This document shows positions 23,301 through 32,836 of a stretch of DNA of 64,000 nucleotides, one piece after another (the first letter of the stretch is position 1; every line of letters starts with the position of its first letter). The notes under the pieces were generated by a model that was not told the origin of the DNA, did no database searches, and saw only the letters and a program-made list of their open reading frames with translations. Origin of the DNA: Silurus meridionalis. Lineage: Eukaryota > Chordata > Actinopteri > Siluriformes > Siluridae. The position numbers and the translations under genes are program-made. The stretch lies in the NCBI RefSeq assembly GCF_014805685.1, contig NC_060911.1:5308212-5372211 (forward strand), written 5' to 3'.

Positions 23301-25698
23301 AAGAAATTGTACCTGTGTGCTGTTTCAAGAGGAGATGATGTTTCTCAAGAGCCTATGAGGATGATGATCAAAGAAATTGACCATGAAGGAGTTGAACACC
23401 AGAACGTTTTTCAGTCATTTTCAAGGGCACATGGCACTAAAACGCCATCGTAGTAGAAATTAAACTTAACTAGCATCTTTACGTAGTGCCTGTTTTCACC
23501 GCTATATTTGTTCATATTGTTTGTTATTTACATAATGCAATTATTTACCTAAATGCAGTGAGGTCAAGTTGGTGAAATCCATATTATGCTTTTCCGCAGA
23601 TTCAAGTACGTATGCACATTTCCTTTTTGAGGCATTTGACACCAACAAGAACGGATCGGTTAGTTTCGAGGTAAGTCCTGTTCAGTCACTGTTCTAGGTC
23701 AGTAGTTCTTAAATCTTTGTAAATTCTTGAAAATGGGTATCTGCAATACCCGTGCTCTACTAGTGTTCTAATTAATTATTTCATAATTGATAATGTTTCA
23801 TATCAAACAGTTTTGCATGTTTCTCGTGCGTAGGATACGGGAACCATATTAATCATAACCGCCATTTTCTGCTCTTTTTAGGACTTTGTCATCGGCCTGT
23901 CCATCATCCTCAGGGGGACCATAATCGATCGGCTCAACTGGGCATTCAATCTCTACGATCTCAATAAAGATGGTTGTATCACCAAAGAGGTGAAACTAAC
24001 ATCGATATTTGACAATGACGCCAAATTGATGGTGGACGAATAGAACTTGTTCATTTTTATGTCTTTGGCTTTTAGGAAATGTTAGACATCATGCAGTCAA
24101 TCTACGACATGATGGGGAAATATACGTATCCCTGCATGCAAGAGGACGCTCCCAGAGAGCACGTCGAGAGCTTCTTTCAGGTGAGCCACACAATCCATGG
24201 TATTTGTCAAATGCTGTAACTATTCTATACCGATTTGTTCTTAGTTTGTATTGAATACATATTAAGGTACAAATACCTTCCTGAATGAATGCTTTAGTCT
24301 TCAGATTTTTTTCAATCTACTATTTCTTTGCATATAAGGGTAGATAAACAGTTGTTTGTCAACCCCAAATAACTTCTTAGTTTCTAGGAATTTTCTCAAG
24401 CATATGATTTTATACTGTTTATTTTTCCCAGAAAATGGACCGTAACAATGACGGCGTGGTCACCATTGATGAGTTCATCGAGTCATGCCAAAAGGTTTGT
24501 AATTACACCAAAACAGAACATAACCGAAATCAATTCATCTGTTATCATCTGCCGAGAGAAAATAGGAGCAACATTACCTCACAATATTATTTTTTTTATC
24601 CTAAATCTGCAACAAGCAAATATAAGAATATACTGTATATACAGTAGATCAGCCATAACATTCAAACCACCTTCCTAACAATGTGTAGGTCCCCATTGTC
24701 CCCCTAAAACAGCTTTGAGATATCGAGACATATTGCTAAAAGTTTGCGGACACCTGATCATTAAGTATACTATGTGCTTTTTAAGCAATGAACCTCACAT
24801 TTCATGGAGATGGAGTCAGTTTGTAGGGCCATTTACCTCTCTGAATAAACATGTCACACCTTAAGCCATTTCTGAGCAATATTTGCAGTGTGGCAGGGTG
24901 GATGATCTTGTCATTAGGGATGAAAATTATATCAACAAAAATGGCAAGATCCAATGTCTTCCAGAAGATACCGTTTTCACCATCACACTGCTTTTCAGGC
25001 CATCTTTTTTCCCCTGACAAGCAATGCACATGGACCAGAAAATGTTAAATGAAAGATGATAAAGAAAATGTGGTTTTACCAGATCAGGCCGTACCTCGTT
25101 TTGTTGCTCAATGGTCCAGTTGTAATCCTCATGTGCCTATTGTAGGCACTTTCTGCAGTGGACAGGGGTCAACATCAACAAAGGTACTCAGAGCCCTACA
25201 CTTCAAATGATGTTTTCTTTTCAGAATGGATTGGTTACGTGCAGCCTGAAAGTGCCCTTGCAATGAGCTAATCAGTTTTTATTCCTGTCAGATGTAGTGC
25301 TTTAATGTTCTGGCTGATCAGTGTGAAAGTCAAAAGTCTGTTGGGACTCTAAGTTGAGTTGATCTAGACCTAAAATATCACAAACCAAAATGTACCTTTA
25401 GAAAGGTTTACAAAGTGCTACAAGATATCAAATCATACATCATTTCACTGTCAGTAAATCAGCTTTTCCACCTGACAAATTTCATTATTATATGGCAGGA
25501 ACATTCAGGTGTCTCATGTGTCAGCATAGCAAATAGTATAAGCTTTAACTGAACTGTAGGTATCGGTGCCTCAATATCAAGTAAACCTTTCAATGTCGCT
25601 CTACCATTTCTTCTCTACTTCTGTCTGTTTCCTCCACCCATTTCTCCAAGGACGAGAACATCATGCAGTCCATGCAGTTGTTTGACAACGTCATTTAG
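11440..25698 (+). CDS. kcnip2: Kv channel-interacting protein 2 (KChIP2), whole gene model
   Basis: Calcium-binding auxiliary subunit of Kv4 (A-type) potassium channels, a member of the neuronal calcium sensor EF-hand family. Model joins 11440-11572, 19904-20028, 22331-22400, 23600-23670, 23882-23989, 24076-24180, 24432-24494 and 25651-25698, giving 723 nt and 240 aa, all introns GT..AG and all phases compatible. EF-hand loops are visible at residues 123-134 ([12 protein letters not shown]), 159-170 ([12 protein letters not shown]) and 207-218 ([12 protein letters not shown]); the first EF-hand (around [12 protein letters not shown]) is degenerate, as is usual in KChIPs. The C-terminus [15 protein letters not shown] and the segment [14 protein letters not shown] match KChIP2 better than KChIP1, 3 or 4, from memory of those families. 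The gene converges on cox15. The 5' end may include further alternative first exons upstream of the window. Confidence 0.92.
12515..12780 (-). mobile_element. LINE 3' UTR copy, diverged
   Basis: Shares TTTGTATAGCCATTTAAACA, AAGCAGCTTTACAGAAATAA and GAGAGGAACCAGACTTAAAA with the tail region of the element at 16825-17075. Confidence 0.65.
15740..16035 (+). mobile_element. Degenerate Tc1-like relic
   Basis: Transposase-like reading [14 protein letters not shown], then AATCTAGTGGAACATCTCCC and a CACATACTATA end. Same family as the second part of 7825-8045. Confidence 0.5.
16358..16447 (+). CDS. kcnip2: kcnip2 cassette exon with basic/Cys-Cys segment
   Basis: After the acceptor cttacag the exon reads [20 protein letters not shown] followed by CVPSVTPSV, matching the KChIP2 segment [11 protein letters not shown], whose cysteines are palmitoylated in mammalian KChIP2. 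It enters and leaves at phase 1 and is 90 nt long, so it can be included or skipped without a frameshift. The donor A|gtcaat is weak but is the only one seen that gives the phase needed for exon 19904. Its usual upstream partner (the long KChIP2 first exon) was not found and may lie before the window. Confidence 0.72.
16825..17935 (-). mobile_element. LINE 3' end: ORF C-terminus and 3' UTR
   Basis: The - strand frame 17929-17654 reads [40 protein letters not shown] and [10 protein letters not shown], the usual C-terminus of a fish LINE. The 3' UTR follows down to 16825, ending in the tail GCGCTATACAAATAAAAATG. Contains a (GA)n run at 17322-17356. In kcnip2 between the cassette exon and exon 19904. 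Confidence 0.75.
17955..18250 (+). repeat. Dispersed repeat, copy 1
   Basis: CAGTGAAATGAGACAACGTT then CCTCCAGAACCCTGGTGCTA and ACAGACAGTGCAAAGACGAC; an inverted copy lies at 50105-50340. Family not recognised. Confidence 0.7.
18650..18819. mobile_element. 170-bp miniature inverted-repeat element
   Basis: Ends CTGAACAAAATTATAAACGC and its near-perfect complement GCGTTTATAATTTTGTTCAG; further pairing extends inward (AACACATTTGTTTTTGCCCC / GGGGCAAAAACAAAAGTGTT). Confidence 0.88.
19244..19780. mobile_element. hAT-like non-autonomous element with nested SINE
   Basis: Ends TAGTGCTGTCAATCGATTAA and TTTTGACAGCCCTA are imperfect inverted repeats. A SINE fragment (19366-19500) is nested inside. Flanks are AT-rich, so the target duplication is unclear. 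In the intron before kcnip2 exon 19904. Confidence 0.65.
19366..19500 (-). repeat. SINE fragment, second family
   Basis: Matches the tail half of 49824-50066 (AGAATAGCCTTTATTTGTCA, CATATACATTAGAGCA) and is nested in a hAT-like element. Confidence 0.65.
19904..20028 (+). CDS. kcnip2: kcnip2 exon, start of common core
   Basis: Encodes the first 41 residues of the common core (begins [11 protein letters not shown], ends LYRGFKN). Acceptor tgtctcacag, donor gtgaga. All alternative N-terminal exons should join here; entry is phase 1 and exit is phase 0. Confidence 0.95.
20385..20730 (-). mobile_element. LINE 3' UTR copy
   Basis: Closely similar to 16840-17130 (TATTTGTATAGCACTTTCAA, AAGCAGCTTTACAGAGATAA, CAAGAGGGAACCCATCCTCA). 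In the kcnip2 intron after exon 19904. Confidence 0.75.
22331..22400 (+). CDS. kcnip2: kcnip2 exon, degenerate EF-hand 1
   Basis: Encodes [20 protein letters not shown] then PQG. Acceptor gtgtttcag, donor gtgagt. This is the EF1 region, where the Cys-Pro pair normally abolishes calcium binding in KChIPs. Confidence 0.95.
23600..23670 (+). CDS. kcnip2: kcnip2 exon, EF-hand 2 loop
   Basis: Encodes the segment from [13 protein letters not shown] through the EF2 loop start [11 protein letters not shown]. Acceptor ttccgcag, donor gtaagt. Phase 1 entry, phase 0 exit. Confidence 0.95.
23882..23989 (+). CDS. kcnip2: kcnip2 exon, EF-hand 2 to 3
   Basis: Encodes 36 residues beginning [13 protein letters not shown] and ending [14 protein letters not shown], which contains the EF3 calcium loop. 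Acceptor ctttttag, donor gtgaaa. Confidence 0.95.
24076..24180 (+). CDS. kcnip2: kcnip2 exon between EF-hands 3 and 4
   Basis: Encodes 35 residues with [19 protein letters not shown] and ending EHVESFFQ. Acceptor ggcttttag, donor gtgagc. Confidence 0.95.
24432..24494 (+). CDS. kcnip2: kcnip2 exon, EF-hand 4
   Basis: Encodes 21 residues with the EF4 loop [12 protein letters not shown], ending ESCQK. Acceptor tttttcccag, donor gtttgt. Confidence 0.95.
24645..25325. mobile_element. Degenerate Tc1-like element
   Basis: Ends GATCAGCCATAACATTCAAA and TTAATGTTCTGGCTGATCAG are inverted repeats; inner sequence (GCAGTGTGGCAGGGTGGATG, CAATGGTCCAGTTGTAATCC) matches, from memory, a widespread fish Tc1-like family with transposase on the - strand. 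Lies in the kcnip2 intron before the last exon. No intact frame. Confidence 0.7.
25651..25698 (+). CDS. kcnip2: kcnip2 last coding exon
   Basis: Encodes [15 protein letters not shown] and a TAG stop. Acceptor tttctccaag. The C-terminal helix fills the hydrophobic groove that also binds the Kv4 N-terminus. Confidence 0.95.
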   Translation, partial: DENIMQSMQLFDNVI

Positions 25699-28600
25699 GG
25701 CCACGCTCTATTCAACAGGACGGTGCAAGAGCCTCAGAAAGGTGATCACGACCTCCAAACTGGTCACCTGGAAAGCTACACTCCTCCATATCTCCTCTTC
25801 ACCCAGCCAGAGGCCCACCGTCATTCGGTTTTCTTTCTTTCTTTTTCCCCCCAGAGACATTGTGGAAGATGATGCACCAATTCTGGCTCCTAGATAAACT
25901 TCAATAACTTGTTTTTCTTACATTCCTGAAAGCATTAAACACATTAGCTGGACTCGTGATGAAGCCAGCTGGACACTTTCACATTTAACAGGAAACTCGG
26001 AGGAACAAAAAGTGACGATAGAAGAGAAAAAGAAGCGACCAACATCTAGCTAGAATCTATGGCCGATGGTGGAGTTTTTAATTTGATATGGTTTTTTTTT
26101 TTTTTTTAATCAACAGACATTTTTCTAACCGCATGATGTCAAATTATCTACACTATGTAACGTATCTTTTTGCCGAGCTAGTCCAAAGCTTGTCTGTTGT
26201 CAAACGGCCATCCAAATGTGCCTCGCTCAGACGGCGTGTTGTATTGTGCACCATTCGAATCCCTCCATTCAGCAGCCAATTCAAATAGAAACGTACACTT
26301 TGTACATTCCTGGAAGAGTCTGTAAGAAAAGAAAGGGGCTCCTTGGCCTTCAAGATCTTAGCAGTTCAGGGGTTTTTTGTTCCCTTTTCCTGGTAACAGA
26401 GGTTTTGTCCTTTTCAACCCATGAAGTGTCTCATTAGGTAGAGCAATTCGTCATGTATCTTTGTAAAAACAGCGGAGTGGAGCTACGCTGCGTTAACGCT
26501 ACCCTGCGTCAACGCATATTAAATATAAATCGTGAACTCATTGCTGCTGGTAGGAGCCACTAATGATAAATTCAGTATATTACATCATCCAGGCTTTTTT
26601 AAATGTATTATTATTAATAACAATCATGTATCACTAATTCGAGCATAGGAAGCTTTGTGATGCCTAGGGACCAGAAAGCTTGTCTAACATCAATATTAAA
26701 AAGGGTTTTGAATTAAAACTATGAAATAATATTTATAGTGGAGCAACAAATGAGAAAAATGATATATTACATAATATATAATACAAAATTGAATCTCATT
26801 AGATTGGAAATTTAAAGTCAAGCTTAGTAATGTGTTTGCATTTTTGGGAAAAATGTGCAATACCTTACCTTGCATATGTCTTCTTTTTGTCATGTCACAA
26901 CCTGTAACTGAAATGAGATCATTTTGGAATTCTTACCGTTTGAGATGTGAACTCTGCACATCTGTATTCTGAGATTTTCTTTTCTTTGGCAAAAGTTCAA
27001 TCAAATGGAGACAGATGTTGTACAGCGATTTTTAAGTCTTGTACACAAATCTCAATCAGTTTGTGATCTACATTTGCACCAACACACCTTCTTGGTTTTG
27101 AACTGCTATAGTACACCTTTTGGCTATTCACAAGATGAGCCTCCAGCCCAAGTCCAGAGGTGGAAAAGGTTTTCCTTTTGGCTTTGTCAAGTATTCAGGT
27201 CCATCTATCTCACTAGTTTTCTGTCCTTGTTGAAGGAAAAGCATCTCCACAACATGACGCTCCCACCAGCATGCTTCATTGTGTGGATGGTGTTCTCAGG
27301 GTGATGAGCAGCGTTCATGTTTTCATCAAATGCAGAGCTACAAGGCCACAGGGTAAGACCAAACCAGACTTGGTTGCTGCTCTGGCTAATACCCTCTTTA
27401 CCTGGTCAATCGATTTCAGTGTGGTTTTTAACCCGAGATTCTTTTCAAAGCGATATCTCAAGAACGATTGTTGAAAGTATGCCGAACTTATGATTGTTTA
27501 GGATTTGTCATTGTAATGCTGTTATTTTGATAGCTCCTTGGTCTTTATGACGCTGTTTGTTTGGGTCTGCGTTACAACAAATTCTTTCCGATCAGCTCTA
27601 CACAGGTTTTGAGACGAAAGGACACCAAAAAACACCATAGACTTCAATATTTAAGCAATAATTTTGAACGAATCTCGTCCAGTATGGCCACTTTATCAAT
27701 TCACATCAGTGTGGAGTGGCGATGTTTAGTTATCTTTCGAAGAGCCAATCGTGAGCACCATTTATTTCGAGGTTTATGCAAATGTTCTTTTCAAAATGCC
27801 ACAAGAAATGAAGAAAAAAAATGAATAAAATAAAGACCGTGTCCTCATTAGAACATTTTCCCCTCCTGAAAGGTCAAACAATGGCAGATGCTCCAACACG
27901 GTCCTGTCAACATTTTTCTCTCGGCTTACAAGGACAGAGAGGGTGCGTGAAAGGTTTGTTTAGAATGTGGAGACTTCCTTTCATTCCAAAAGAGGAATGA
28001 AGGGAAAATGTTTACCCTTATTTAAAGGTGTGTTACTGACATCAGTCTCTCATAATTGTGTGTCAATGTCCTTTTAAGACATAAGAAATAGTATTCCTAT
28101 TAGGAAGGAATTTCATAGTAACATCAGTCCAAAGAATTTATTTGCCGCCATAATCAGAAATAACAGAACAAATTTTACTCACAAATTCACTGACCAAACA
28201 TATATTAAGGTTGTCGTTCATCTACCAAATTTATTGTCTGAAGCCTATCAAGAACATGTTCTTGCGTTCACTCCGATATGTTCGTGTGTCTTCTGTAATG
28301 GAAAGAAAAAAAAAAAAGCTCATTCGTGTCGACTAGAATCGTCTGCAAAAAATGTAATTGGATCTCGATTTTTGTTGGAGCACAGCTTCTTGTCAGAGTT
28401 TCCCAAAATGCATTAGTATTTGTATTTATTTCCTTTTAGATCCCCCACTTCAGCATCAATGGACAGTGTTGTTCATACTCGCATGAAAAGTAATAATCTG
28501 CTGTATTAACCATTTCTTAGGTAGATTGTGCTGCAAAACGAGTAAAGATATCCTTGTATATTTTGTACAGAGAGTATAATAAAAAAAAAAAAAATAACTA
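25699..28600 (+). other. Probable kcnip2 3' untranslated region and downstream flank
   Basis: No coding exon is seen here on either strand. An AATAAA hexamer lies at 27824 and another in an A-rich stretch near 28577, either of which could end kcnip2 transcripts. A degenerate Tc1-like transposase relic lies at about 27190-27460. The true polyadenylation site cannot be decided from sequence. Confidence 0.4.
27190..27460 (-). mobile_element. Tc1-like transposase relic
   Basis: GACGCTCCCACCAGCATGCT with GTGTGGATGGTGTTCTCAGG is the complement of a Tc1-type transposase stretch. Short and degenerate; in the probable kcnip2 3' UTR. Confidence 0.5.
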
Positions 28601-30170
28601 CAACTGCTATGCAATGACGGGCGAAGTGTCTAAACTGTTGCAATGTCTTTGTAGTAAACCATAGTATTAAACGGATATCATATGATCACATTACTACTGA
28701 TGTACTGCTTCCACTTTCTCACATTTCCCAGATCCTCAGACACTCCGTCGTGTTGCTGTGTGAACCCATTAGAAGCATGACTGCTTTAAAATTGATGCGA
28801 TACACAGCTGGGAATGATTTTAGGAGAAAATGTGCTGTTACGGGAAATTAATATGGCAAATATCTGCAAAGATACAAGAGCCAATTAACAAGAATTGGGG
28901 ATGTGCATATTTTGGTTGCTTTGGAGCGTTTCTCGATCGTTCATAATATTTGCAAGCTTGTAAGTGAATTTCTCAAAAACTGTGTGTACAAACAGCACAA
29001 CACTGGATTTCTTTCATTCTTTACTTTTCTCAAAATCTTCAGTTCATCTGTCCAACAGTAAGTATTTGCGCCTTATTGTTCACAAACAAGATCATCAAAA
29101 TGTTTATTACTTCTTGATGGAAACTCTAGTTTGGATTTCAATGACAGAAAATGCACGAGTCTGAATTTCTTCTGTGTTGCATCTATGAATTTCACAGCAC
29201 AAATGTACACATTACTGTATGTGGCCAGGCAGGATTCACTTTGTACTGTACTTGTGTTTATTGTTTTGTTTTGTCTGTATTCGCTCGCCAATTGAAGGTT
29301 CACGAGATTCGTCTTTGAACTGTTTGAGAGAACCAGTTGATCATTGGTTGATCTGAAGCCGTATACTCGCCTTTATTAGTCACATTTAAGATTCATCTGT
29401 ACATTTTATCAGTTTGAAGCCACATTTACATGTGAAATGAATTGTGAAGGGAAAAAAGCTTGACTGATGATTTAACCTGGTTTAACCATTTTGCATTTAT
29501 CGATGCCGAGATGTTTGGGGGGTTGAAACTAAGGTCGGGTAAACTCAGGTAAAAACCAGTATCATATATTTTAAGGAATCGCTTGAATAAATGTACCGAA
29601 GCGTTTGAAATGATGTGAAGGGTTGAACAAATAGTTTTGAGAATTTCATTTCCGATCTGGGAAACGCTCTAGAGCAACTGTGTACAAAACAAATGACTTC
29701 TTGCTATTTCTCTCCCTTTCTCTTCAAGATTAGACAAGAAAATGGAAGTTTGTGTGTCATGGAGTCTCTCCTGTGGTTAAAAACTAATCGTTACACAGGA
29801 TTCGCACTCGAGACCCCTTCCATAAATGTTAAATGAGACCTCTCTATACAGAAGAAAAAGATGTGTTAAACAAACAACAACAAAAAAAACACTGACCCAT
29901 CAGGAACGTAAATTGAAATTCCATTACCATGCTTTTATTTCAACCAAAAACATCACTTAGATACTGTACATTGTTCTTGATTGTAAAATTGGTGCATGGT
30001 TAAGAACTGCTAGAGGTGTGTGTGTGTGTGTTCATTTTAATTTAGAATACAATTTACAAAATAACTGTCCCATTTAATACACTTCAAATATTTATTTTGT
30101 ATAAGTTACTATTGATTGTAAAAGTAGACACACCCTAAATTTTGCAAGAAGGTAATGGGCATTTAGAGGT
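28601..30170. other. Intergenic sequence between the convergent ends of kcnip2 and cox15
   Basis: No open frame matches a known family. TTTATT on the + strand (AATAAA on the - strand) occurs near 29934 and 30090 and could serve cox15 polyadenylation, but this is inference. A short GT run lies near 30017. Confidence 0.4.
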
Positions 30171-30370
30171 ACACTATATGGACAAAAGATATTGAGATCT
30201 AAGACCTAGTAAAGACCTTTGGGATAAATTGGAACGCTGCTGTAGATCAGTAACTGACTTTACTTGTGCAGAATGAGCACAAATCTCCAACATCTAGTGG
30301 AACATTGCAGAAAAGTGGAGGTTATTATAAAGAGCGAACGGGGACTGATACTTTTGTCCATATGGTGTAG
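30170..30370. mobile_element. Short Tc1-like derivative
   Basis: ACACTATATGGACAAAAG at the left and CTTTTGTCCATATGGTGTAG at the right form inverted ends around about 200 bp of relic. Sits 375 nt from the cox15 stop codon. Confidence 0.65.
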
Positions 30371-30744
30371 CTGGGAATATGAATACATTTACATTATGTT
30401 AAGAAAGGAAATGCAAAGTGGGACGGGCGTTCAAACTTTTGCATCTGCGTAATAAGTGCTATTAAAAGAAATTGTGTAATTCTGACATATGAGTGGCTCC
30501 GATCTTCTGAGGAAGAACATTTATGTGTATTTTGCACTTTTACCTGTTGGTTGACAGCAAACAGCTGCATGTTTCATTGTAATAAACTATAAACTGGCAG
30601 TTGACGCCAGAATCTGAGGTTTCGTTACCAGAGCAACTTTAAAATGCAGGTGAAAGATTGTGAACTACTTTTGGAAATCTCTCTCGAAAGAAACCGGTGT
30701 TTGACACAATAACAGTACAAAGTCTTGAAGAAGGAACTGAGGAA

Positions 30745-30876
30745 TTATTTGGCCACTTTTCGTAGTTCTGCAAGGACCCAAATGGCGAAAGTAAGCAGAG
30801 CTACGGAGCCGGATTGGTGTGTGGCTGCCAGGGAAGTTGGCACGTACAGGAGCAAAGTGCTGATCCCAAGGGCCAC
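30745..30876 (-). CDS. cox15: cox15 exon 9, last coding exon
   Basis: Acceptor gttgttgtag, 43 codons and TAA. Codes [20 protein letters not shown] then QSGSVALL, with conserved His382, and ends ELRKVAK, matching the family C-terminus. It lies 4.4 kb from exon 8. Confidence 0.94.
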   Translation of the reverse strand: MALGISTLLLYVPTSLAATHQSGSVALLTFAIWVLAELRKVAK

Positions 30877-31291
30877 CTACAACAACAACGACAACAGGCA
30901 ATCAAAATGAGGCGGGATTAGGGTCTCATACAAGGCTTGCTTTTTGATCTCTTTACTTCTGATTCTATTCTGATAAGTCACATCCCTCATGAGGCCTGTT
31001 CATTTTGTTCTCCCTCTCGCTCTCTCACATACATACATTTTTTTATTTATTTATTTATATAATGCGCATAGATATTCGTATATATGCATATATATTCTTA
31101 GATATTCGTATATATGCATATATATTCTTAGATATTCGTATATTCATAGATATGCAAATATATGCTTAGATATTCGTATATATGCATAGATATTCGTATA
31201 TATGCGTAGATATTCGTATTTATGCATATCACAGTGCTACAGGTATTACCTTCATTATTAAAGGAACATAGAACACAACAAAACCATGGCC

Positions 31292-31332
<41 letters not shown>

Positions 31333-31539
31333 TAGATAGATAGATATAGATATTCATATATATGCATATATATTCTTAGATATTCGTATATTCATAGATA
31401 TGCAAATATATGCTTAGATATTCGTATATATGCATAGATATTCGTATATATGCGTATATATTCGTATTTATGCATATCACAGTGCTACAGGTATTACCTT
31501 CATTATTAAAGGAACATAGAACACAACAAAACCATGGCC

Positions 31540-31617
<78 letters not shown>

Positions 31618-32798
31618 CTCAAGTCGCACAAAAATATGCAAAAGAAAAAGAAATGTAAACTTAAGCAGCCTGAAGAAGTCTATTATACTCCATGTTCACA
31701 TCGCTGTGAGGATTTCAGCCACTATTTTAACATTGCAGAGAAAACTGTTGGTTCTGATTGCAGTGTCCCATAGATGTGACCCTTTAACTAAAAAGGATGA
31801 TTCAACCCACAGTAGTTCTGCATCTTCAGTCTCTACAGTTCCCACTTACTGCCCCTCTGGTCTTTGCCCTGTCACTTCTCAATCTTTGTGACAGCTTACC
31901 TCAGGGGCGAGGCCATATATACACTTAAGTGCTGTCTTAATAAATGAAAACTTTGTCAAATTCTTCAAAGGTATAACCTTTGATAATCTTTGAATGATGC
32001 TATTTAATTGGTTTCTGAATTGTTACATCAAATGTTTGCTTATATAATGATATTACAGGTTTACCTGATTGGTACAACGCGAGGTACAACGTCTGAAGCT
32101 ACAGATATTACCGTCATTATTAAAAAAGGAACATAAAAAAAAACCATGGCCTGCTTTTTTTATATCGTTTGAGTTGATGTTCTATGTTCTGAAAAGTTCC
32201 CTGTTCATGTCCATGTTCATCATTTACACAAAAAGTCAAACTCAAATGAAACAAAACCTGTTTGTTAATTGTCCATTCCTTTTCCGTTCATATTTAAACT
32301 AAAAAAGCAGAGTAGCGGGGAAAATCGTCTTAAATTTTAATCGTCTTAGACTGAGCATCAAACTTAAGCTTAAGAGTCACCTAAATATTTAAAATCACTC
32401 ACTTCCTTCCTTCATTTCCTCTTGAACAATTTTGGTTTTGAATACATCTGTGCTTTGTTATTCAATGAAAAACACATTGATACTGTTTTGTTGTAATTGA
32501 AACAATTATCCTGCAGCCACTGGGAAACAATTCCGCAGCCATGAGAAGATTTAGCAGTTACATAATAAACTGTGTCATCTGCACCCATTTGACAGCCAAC
32601 CTCCATGGAACTTCCAGGTAAATCGTTTATATATAAACAAAATGGTAGCGGACCCAATATTGAAACTTGTGAGACACCTAACTTGGATTCTTGTTATAAT
32701 GACCTTGCACCACTAATTTTAATGCACTGCTGTCTATGACCTAGGTACGATTTAAACCATTTCATTTGAATAAGTTTATTTTAGATTCTAAGTGAGAG

Positions 32799-32836
<38 letters not shown>

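Noticed and set aside
31101..31568. CRISPR-like spaced repeats
   Set aside because: The repeats are ATTCGTATATATGC-type short tandem units in vertebrate DNA, with no unique equal-length spacers.
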